A stretch of 64,000 bases of DNA from Chelydra serpentina (lineage: Eukaryota > Chordata > Testudines > Chelydridae). The translations under genes were made by a program, and so were the position numbers. Location: NCBI GenBank assembly GCA_037349315.1, contig JBAIAC010000003.1, positions 12,090,501-12,154,500 of the forward strand, given 5' to 3'. The notes beneath the pieces are model-generated. The model was not told where the DNA came from, made no database searches, and was given only the letters and a program-made list of their open reading frames with translations. Shown one piece after another: positions 56,398 through 64,000 of this stretch; the stretch's first letter is position 1, and each line of letters opens with the position of its first letter.

Positions 56398-57754
56398 GTC
56401 CTGGCCTACAACAAGGTGGCTTTAGGGAACCAGACTCACTCTAGACAGGAGTCCTGCCCTGCTCTTTCCCCCCGCTACTGGACACCCCCTCCAGCCCATG
56501 GATTCACACCAAACCCGACTCCCAAGCCTTAAAGCAGCAAGTTTCTACTTATCTTCCTGGGGCTTGGCCACCATCCTGGAGGCCTAATTATACAATAACT
56601 ATTCATTAAATGCAACGTATCCTAGAACCGACAGGAAGGTGCAGCTGTCAAACAGTTATATCGATGTGAAAAAAGAATTAATTGGGCTCTGTGGCCCTAT
56701 TTTAAAATCAAGACAATTTTACATTTTAACAGTCAAATTAATTTCAAGGCTTCATTTTGTTCTTGCCATTTTAAATCAACATAACAAAGATACAGTAGTT
56801 CTGGATGATAATAAAACATTTCCCCAGGATCTCAAGCATGGGTTTTATTAATACAAATCACTCAGCTTTTGCTGCTTCCTCTCCAGCAAGGTTCGTACAG
56901 GACCCACGCAATAATTCAGGCTGGATTCCTTTTCTGTCCCATGCATTGGAGGCACTTACTTACCAAACTTTAATTGAATGTATATGTTGTGTAAACTGTA
57001 CATGATGGGATCTCCGTCCACAGAACATTGCAATTATGGGTTTACCAACCACAAGCTAAACCTCCCACTATATAGTTCTTACCACAGTATGTGAAACTGC
57101 ATGTGAGTGCTGTAACATGAAAGCAGTCACGGACTACAAACACAACTGGAGTGTCATTTCAGCAACAAGCTACAGAGGTCCTAAATTTTTACAATCAATC
57201 ATGAATCATGAAATATAGGAAGCAAGTTCCTGGAAATGATACATTACAGGATCACAGAGACTCCACAGCAGCAAACAAATATGGCCAAAAGGATAATCTT
57301 TTTTGTGTGAGGGCATTTACATACTGTGCATGATATAAGCAGCTAAAAAGCTATATCTATGGCTTAATAATAACTGGCCCCTGAATTACTTCTGTCTTTC
57401 TCCCTCACCCCCCTGCAAATTATAATGAGTGCTGTAATTACACTGAGATGTTAATGTTTCAGATTGTTTTAGAACGCTTTCTAAATCATTATATTTTAGG
57501 AATTTGAGTAATATATGCTTTATGAACAGTAATACCTGCTTCTAAGGCTAGTTAGGCAAGGGAAAAGCAAACAAACAAACAAACAAAAGTTAAAAGCCCC
57601 ACAGAACAGGATAGCATTCTACAGAGAATGCAAACCTACTCATGGAATGGTGTGAACACAGCCGATTTACACTGTCTGGCATGGGAAAGCAAAATATGGT
57701 GATAGTGCATTTCATTTCTATGCCACTGTACTAAATCCTATAACCATAGATGCC
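56398..57754. other. Intronic sequence
   Basis: The first 150 bases are GC-rich and may belong to the LTR neighbourhood. The rest is AT-rich, with a (CAAA)n run at about 57570-57588. No exon was recognised. Confidence 0.5.
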
Positions 57755-58170
57755 GCAATTCGTCAAGGCACTTCTGCATGCGCCTAACTTCAAGTACACT
57801 GAGGGCTAGTCTACACTTACCCGCAGCGTCGGAGGCGTCGGATCGATGTTCTGGGTTCGATTTATCGCGTCTTGTCTAGACGCGATAAATCGAACCAGGA
57901 AGTGCTCCCCCGTCGACGCCGGTAATCCTGCTCTGCGAACGGAGCAGGTGGAGTCGACGGGGGACCCGTGTGGACCAGGGGTGAGTACTTTAAAGTTCGA
58001 AATAAGATACTTCGACTTCAGCTACATTACTCATGTCGCTGAAGTTGCGTATCTTACTTCGAACTTGTGGGCTAGTGTAGACCAGCCCTAATTGTCTCAC
58101 TGAATTCAGCAGGACATCTTGTATGCTTAAGTTAGGCATGTGCTAAAAAAACTTGTTGAATTGGTGTCAG
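57755..58170. repeat. Old foldback repeat split by a Harbinger-like MITE
   Basis: The left part (CGTCAAGGCACTTCTGCATG, CGCCTAACTTCAAGTACACT) and the right part (GCTTAAGTTAGGCATGTGCT) are inverted arms of the AAGCACGTGCTTAA family, separated by the MITE at 57803-58088. Confidence 0.7.
57803..58088. mobile_element. Harbinger-like MITE, second copy of the 20340 family
   Basis: It starts GGGCTAGTCTACACTTAC and ends TAGTGTAGACCAGCCC, with TGA and TAA at the flanks (57800-57802, 58089-58091), an eroded TWA duplication. It contains a perfect hairpin, CGATTTATCGCGTC with its complement GACGCGATAAATCG, around TTGTCTA. A second hairpin pairs GTCGACGCC with GGAGTCGAC, and a third pairs AAGTTCGAAATAAGATACTT with GCGTATCTTACTTCGAACTT. 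It is in opposite orientation to the copy at 20340-20626. Confidence 0.87.
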
Positions 58171-59355
58171 GAGCTGAATTTCCTGTGATGGCTGGTTTCA
58201 TCAGGCAACTTTACAGATCTGAGAACAGATTTTAGCCCGTTTACACACCTGACTCTGCAAGTAACCTTATGGCAATCCATGGGATTATACATATCTCGTT
58301 GTTTATAATACTGGCTGAATCGGACCCAGGGAGTGAAACCCTGGCCACGCTGAAGACCATAGAAGTTTTTATGTTGATTTCAGTGGCGGCAGCATCCCAT
58401 TCAGAGCAGTTTGGCTCCGAAGGCTTCAAACTAGTCAGCTGCCCAGACAGTTGTTCCATGGATTATTAAAACTAGCAATGTGTGCAGGATGGAGCTTACC
58501 AAAGCATGTGGAATCAGCTCAATTCTCAGAGACAGTTCCACATATCCAGATTAAGACATTTTTCTCATCATTATTATGATCGTTTTCTACTGCACCATTT
58601 CACAATATGTTAGATCAAGTGTAGGATGTCGACAATTGAAAATAACAATATCTCCACTCACAGTAAATCCACATCAGTACTCTATGGGCTGCACTTGTCA
58701 CGGCAGTACAGGAAGCACCCGAGTTAGTTTACTGTGGGTCAACTTGAAAGACATCTGCACACTGGACAACGGCCAAACTGGTTTGTATTTTGTTGTACTT
58801 AGGGAGAAAGAGCAAGACACTGACGAGATTGATAAGATTGGAAATTTACTGACGTTAGCAGCATCCTGAACACATTTTCACACTGGTTTCCTATAATACT
58901 AAAAATAAAATCACGTCCACAAGGGGCTTTTCCAAGAACTAGTGACCTAAAATATGTATCCTCACGCCTCAAACAAAACTTGATATGGACCTTCTTCTTG
59001 CAGATTGTTTACAGCAGTCTCTCAAGAAATCCTCCGTTTAAGTCACTAATACTGCTTGGTAGGTTAGAACGTCCCTTTGTGGACTTGAAGGAAGTAGTCA
59101 CCTTCCACAGTTGAAACCACTTCTGGGTGGGATAACTGACAGGAAGAACATGGGCCTTGAAGGTGAAGAATATTCATACCAGTGACCAACAGCTCTGTAT
59201 TAGAGAATCTCCATGTTTTCTTTGTATTGAACACGTTACAGCCTAATCAGAAATGTCTATATCTGCAGGACACCTATCTATGGTACTTGCATGGTCCCCC
59301 TCGCTCGCAGTCTTTAACATACTATCCTCACAACTTCCCCATCAGGCAGGGCAGT
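58171..59355. other. Intronic sequence
   Basis: Unique-looking DNA. No repeat family, exon or RNA gene was recognised. Confidence 0.5.
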
Positions 59356-59357
59356 GC

Positions 59358-59502
59358 TAATATCCCCATTGTACAGACAAGGCCCTGAGGCTCAGAGATG
59401 CTAAGTGACTTGCTCATGGTGACACAGGAAGTCTGTGGTAGATCAAGGAATTGAACCAGTGTTTCCCAATTCTCAGGCTCGCATTCTAACCACTTGGCCA
59501 AC
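59358..59502 (-). mobile_element. MIR SINE, minus strand
   Basis: TATCCCCATTGTACAGACAA, GCTCAGAGATGCTAAGTGAC, TCATGGTGACACAGGAAGTC and TAACCACTTGGCCA give the inverted MIR order. It abuts a plus-strand MIR directly to the right. Confidence 0.88.
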
Positions 59503-59510
59503 CTTGAGAG

Positions 59511-59715
59511 AGACAGCATGGCCTCGTGGACAGAGCACTGGACTCAGAAAACCTGGATTCTACTTGCAGCTTCATTTGTGACCATGGGTAAGTCACCTCA
59601 CCTTCCTGTGCCTCTGTTTCTCCATCTGTAAAATGGGGATGATTGTACCAACCTCCTTTGTAAAACATTTTGAGATTTACTGACAAAAAGCATGAGAAGA
59701 GCTTTATTGTAAGAG
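59511..59715 (+). mobile_element. MIR SINE, plus strand
   Basis: GCATGGCCTCGTGGACAGAG, GGTAAGTCACCTCACCTTCC and TTTCTCCATCTGTAAAATGG follow MIR order through to the 3' end near 59715. With the neighbouring inverted copy it forms a head-to-head pair. Confidence 0.93.
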
Positions 59716-61949
59716 GATTACTATAATATCCACCTCTCCTAAAAATTAAGGAAATGGCAGTTTGTGACTTGAAACCAGGTATATAAAACATGGTTTTCAG
59801 ATCACACATGCCATTTTTACTCTGATTAACTTGATAGTTGAGTTCAGAAAGCAAATAAGCCATGGCCATATTGCCGTGTAATTATTTCAGTTTCAAGTAT
59901 AATAGTTTTTAAAACTAGCAAAACCACATACTTACTTTATACAGCCCAAGATACATACGAAAATGCCTGCCCAGTAAAATGGCCATTTGTGAAGAGTAAC
60001 TACATTTGGCCTGTTGTGAAATGTACCCACTCAACACAACAAACTAATAAGCTGAATTCTTGCTAAGTAAGGAAACCTCGTTTGCTAGTTCTCTCAGAGT
60101 AATCAAATAGTAAATTAAGATGCACAGGTGCAACACAATACAAACCACTGATAAGAAGCCACAGTATCTAAATTAGTCTTGAAATAGCCCTTTAAACCCT
60201 ATGATTCGAAGACCATTTCCTGCCCATATCTACTTCTCAGGTAGGGTAATTGTGTTGTTATAGTAGAGGGGCCATGCTCAGTTCCTTTACTATCAGGACT
60301 GGCTACATTCTGCCTTTAAACCTCTGTGGCGAATAAGAATAATGAACAAGAATAATGAATGCTACATAACCTCTTTATATTAAATATATATGACACAATC
60401 TAAAAGAAAACAAAGCTTATCATATGCTTCAGTTCTTACTACGTGGAATATCATGGGGGTAATAAAAACAATAAGCTGTTCCAAATCTCTACACCAACCC
60501 TCAATTCTTGGGGCTGGCTGGGTAAGTAAAAAGAGCCCCTAAGATTTCTAAATCATCAACAGCAGCAAGAGAGTCCAAAGCCATCTCAGGCTGTGAGTGC
60601 AGAAGGATACAAGACTGGAGACATCTACAGCAGCAGGAATCTCAGTAAAGACATCAGTAAAGCTTCCCTGAGAGCTAATCAGGACTGGTACTTTCACCTC
60701 ACACGCAGCTCTGAGGAGTTGGAAACAAATGACAACTTCTCTCGCCACCAGCTGCCACGGAACGCCGTGTCCCCAACTCTAGGGAGCATACTTGGGTGTG
60801 AGTGACCAAGGCTCAAATTCACAAAGGTAGCTATGTCATTCTGGAACCAAGTGTCTTTTCCCAAGAAGACAGCGTGAGAAGGGAAGGAGGTTACACTTCT
60901 AGCCCACTCCTGTGGTAGGCTGTTGTTTTTTTGTGTTTTTTTTGAGGGGGGTGGGGGGGGTTGGTGAAGATTTTTCTCAGATGAATAAAACCTGACGATC
61001 TAAATTCTTCTCTCAGTTGATAACTCACTTGAGAAGTACAACCCAACTCACTTGAGAAGTTACAGTTGCAACACAGGGCAGACTATAGTTCAGTATTATG
61101 AACAAATTTGCAACTGTTTAGATGCTTAGTCTGCTATAAACTGCTCCCAGGAGTATCCAGAAGTCTAACAGCCATCATGCTAATTGGGATCTGACTGAAG
61201 AGCTGGATTTACAATGGCTGTATTAACAATTTACTGCATTTTTAATACGAGAAAGTGCTACACTTTATAGGCAGAAGTAACAATGACTGTCTGAAGACTA
61301 ATTTCTCACTGGGACCCTTGGGGTCAATGCCGTCAGAGAAACTATTTCTGAAGAGAGGTACGGTGTGGGAGTGAACTGTTGAGATCAACAATAATGAGCA
61401 ACTCATGAAGGTCACAGCTGTTGAGGAGCTAATTGTAATTTGAGAACCTGAGTCCCAGGTTATTAATGATCCTGATGATAAACTTCCCCCCTCTCACAGT
61501 GATAATCACTTTCACCATGTCTTTATAGCAGAGTTAGTGTCATTCACACTATCAGTACCATAACCAAGTCATCTTTTTAATGGATGCCTGGTTTATTATC
61601 TCCACTGGTGACCTCCATATTAATTCCCACTGACTCTGAGAATCTACCATGAAGAGAGGTCAACAGCTGTGCCAAGTATTTGATTTTTGGCTTGCTGAAT
61701 TCTCTGAACTAGGGACTGCCCTATTTATAGTGGGGAGAAAAGACAAAGCAGCGATCCACTCAGGGGAGTGAAACCACCCACTGAGTTAAGCTCTGATTCA
61801 TGTACTTGAAAGACCCACCTTGGTTTGAAATGGGGTGGGGCCAAAGTTCCGATGCATTATATCAGTTGTGAGTAGCGGGGAAAAAACAACTTGCATTTGC
61901 TAATTGTAATAGGTCAAGCAAGTAAGGACTTTAAGAAACAGATTTTATA
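59716..61949. other. AT-rich intronic sequence
   Basis: Contains a T-run/G-run stretch at about 60926-60962. No exon or known repeat family was recognised. The short complementary frames at 60548-60805 have no domain. Confidence 0.5.
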
Positions 61950-61957
61950 CTTTATTC

Positions 61958-62173
61958 CAGTGTTTCCCAAACTTGGGATGCCGCTTGTTCAGGGAAAACC
62001 CCTGGCGCGGCCGGACGGTTTGTTTACCAGCCGCGTTCGCAGGTTCGGTCGATCGCGGCTCCCACTGGCCGTGGTTTGCTGTGCCCGGCCAGTGGGAGCC
62101 GCGATCGGCCAAACCTGCGGACGCACCAGGGGCTTTCCCTGAACAAGCGGTATCCCAAGTTTGGGAAACACTG
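61958..62173. mobile_element. Hairpin hAT MITE with perfect 8-bp duplication
   Basis: The 216-bp element starts CAGTGTTTCCCAAACTTGGG and ends CCCAAGTTTGGGAAACACTG, almost complete inverted copies. It is flanked by the identical 8-mer CTTTATTC (61950-61957 and 62174-62181). The arms extend inward through GCCGCTTGTTCAGGGAAA and GATCGCGGCTCCCACTGGCC, so nearly the whole element folds on itself. Confidence 0.95.
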
Positions 62174-62214
62174 CTTTATTCAAAAGCTACTTGACATGTA
62201 GATTTATTGCAGGA

Positions 62215-62430
62215 GATAGTCTGGCTTAATGGATACAACACTAGGTCTGGGACTCAGGAGGGCTAGGTTGAATTTCCAGCTCAGCCGCTGGGTGACTTTG
62301 ATTATACAAATCACTTGCTGTTCTATGCCTCAGTTTACCCATCTGTAAAACAGGGATAATGATCTCCTATGTACCATGCTTTGAGATCTCCTGATGAAAA
62401 GCTCTACATAGGAGCTAGGTATTATCATCA
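62215..62430 (+). mobile_element. MIR SINE, nearly complete
   Basis: TAGTCTGGCTTAATGGATAC, GACTCAGGAGGGCTAGGTTG, CTCAGTTTACCCATCTGTAA and AGCTAGGTATTATCATCAT cover the tRNA-like head, core and tail of MIR. It is the best-preserved MIR in the window. Confidence 0.95.
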
Positions 62431-63247
62431 TTTGCTTGTATCCTCTTACTCTTGTTAAACTTCACAGTAGCTAAAGAAACAGATGGGCATAGTTGGTATG
62501 TAGCCTTCCAAGATGGGCGTGCTACAACAAGAAACATCATCACCTTTGTTTCATGACTTACAGATACAACATCTGTGTTTATATTCATGTTTCTAGCAGC
62601 TAATAGCAACTGCCAATACATTTCAACACATTTCTCACTGCTACCCCTCAGTGCACCTATAAAAATGTTAGAATCTCAAAGTGAGCCCAAATGCCTACTC
62701 AATTAATGTAGCTGTCATTTATCTCAATGCTTTTGACATTAATGTGGCACTGCAGCATCCTGCTGGTCTCTTAGTGCCAACAGGATTGGCTCACTTTAAG
62801 CAGGGATATGGGGAGAAGTGATTTATGAATTGTTTCATGACCTCAAATCTCCCTTCCCAAAGTGACAGAGTTTATTAAAACAGTAACAAGGGACAAAGTT
62901 TCATAAGGAACAGTTATAAACACTCAACCCTTCAAGCACAAATTTCCCCCTCCCAGATTCACTCTGCTGTTTTGCCCTCCCTGTTATTATCATTAATGTC
63001 TGTAGGGCCAGAAATGTACATGGCACCTTATCAAGCAAAGAAGATGACCTTAATATCGGACACTGCCCAAAACAGAGAACAATAGTCAGACGTGAAAAGG
63101 TGTGCATCCACACTGTGGACAGGATCAGGTGAGTGAGAAGCTGCAGAAGGCAGCATGGAAAAAAGGTGTGAGGCCATGAATGGGGGAAAGGACAGAGGGG
63201 AAAGTAAGGAGAAAGGACTGACTGAGCTACATTAGGGGGAACAACAC
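62431..63247. other. Intronic sequence
   Basis: No repeat family or exon was recognised. Confidence 0.5.
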
Positions 63248-63260
63248 AGCTATGAAGGTG

Positions 63261-63459
63261 TGCAGTATTGTTGTACCCATGTTGGTCCTAGGATATTAGA
63301 GAGACAAGGTGGGTGAGGTAGTATCTTGTATTGGACTGGCTACATTAGATCACATTTCCCGGACCCGAAGAAGACCTCTGTGTAGCAAAACAACTTGTCT
63401 CTCCCGCCAAGAGACATGGGTCCAATAAAATATATTACTTCACCCACTTTGTCTCCAAT
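63261..63459. mobile_element. Snap-back retroelement with 13-bp duplication
   Basis: The insertion is flanked by the identical 13-mer AGCTATGAAGGTG (63248-63260 and 63460-63472). The left part (CCCATGTTGGTCCTAGGATA, GAGACAAGGTGGGTGAGGTA) is the inverted counterpart of the right (AATAAAATATATTACTTCAC, CCACTTTGTCTCC). It is the same family as 16160-16262 and 47943-48142. Confidence 0.92.
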
Positions 63460-63472
63460 AGCTATGAAGGTG

Positions 63473-64000
63473 CAGTTGCCCAGCTTGAACGTGATGCAGA
63501 AACAGAGAGGAAAATCAGTGAAGGGATTCATGGGAGGGGGCAAGTGCTGTGATCAGGGGGACTGCACTGTAATGGATGGACTGGGGAGATCTAGGGAATC
63601 AGCATGAGGACACTGAGAGAAAGCTGTAAGAGCCAAGGTGAAATGTGGCTCAAGGCACGAACACAGGTTTAGGCAGTAGGTGATGGAGTAGAAAGGACAC
63701 ATTCTGCCCCCCACAATAGAACAGACATAAAAGAAACTCCTTGAATGCAAACTTGCGGCGCTTACCCAAACCACTAGCCATTTTTGGAGTGCGCCTTTCA
63801 TTTTCAGCCCCTCACACGGCGAATTAATGACAGTTTGGAAGATTAAACACTTGTTGCAGGGTCCGTGAGCTCTGTACACTTAAAAGACAATTACAATCTT
63901 TCACTGGAACCATGCAATTTAAATCTATTGTTTTGCCTTTCTGCTTATTAAGTCCATGCTCCCTTCCTGAAGCGCTTCGCTTTTTAAATTATTTACTAAA
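63473..64000. other. Intronic sequence
   Basis: No repeat or exon was recognised. The minus-strand frame 63553-63879 has no domain. Confidence 0.5.

Overview
This window looks like turtle nuclear DNA (Testudines, probably a cryptodire). It carries several copies of the tRNA-derived pol III SINE whose 3' tail matches the CR1 LINE tail, many CR1 LINEs of different ages, TG...CA long terminal repeats of turtle type, ancient MIR elements, and dense families of short hAT-like and Harbinger-like transposons. Nothing in it looks bacterial, and there are no operons, CRISPR arrays or prokaryotic signals.

Only one host coding exon was recognised: 32789-33002 on the minus strand. It encodes the start of the galactose/rhamnose-binding lectin domain of the adhesion GPCR latrophilin-3 (ADGRL3). 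The rest of the window is therefore best read as the two introns on either side of this exon in a very large gene transcribed right to left. The preceding (signal-peptide) exon would lie at higher coordinates and the next lectin exon at lower coordinates. I found neither here.

Layout. 0-9 kb: mostly plain intron, with a CR1 split by an unidentified 546-bp insertion (1541-2086) and a hAT MITE with perfect target-site duplication (5893-6215). 9-10.6 kb: a TG/GA microsatellite and a minus-strand LTR. 14-18.1 kb: CR1 remnants. 20-26.4 kb: a nest in which an almost complete CR1 was later hit by a hAT-like element (itself carrying a SINE), a solo LTR and a second SINE. 28-34 kb: snap-back retroelements with 13-14 bp duplications, the ADGRL3 exon and a MIR just upstream of it. 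38-44.5 kb: a Harbinger-like MITE, two copies of one hAT family in opposite orientation, and a young CR1 inserted into the second. 48-50.6 kb: two GC-rich hAT-like elements with internal minisatellites around a Harbinger-like MITE. 55.4-56.4 kb: an LTR containing a hAT MITE. 57.8-63.5 kb: a Harbinger-like MITE inside an older foldback, MIRs, a hairpin hAT MITE and another snap-back retroelement.

Many element boundaries below are fixed to the base by target-site duplications read directly from the sequence. Family names come from recognition rather than a database search. I found no new gene system. The most interesting unexplained items are the inserted sequence in the CR1 at 1.5-2.1 kb and the related snap-back retroelements that share a hammerhead-like hairpin core.
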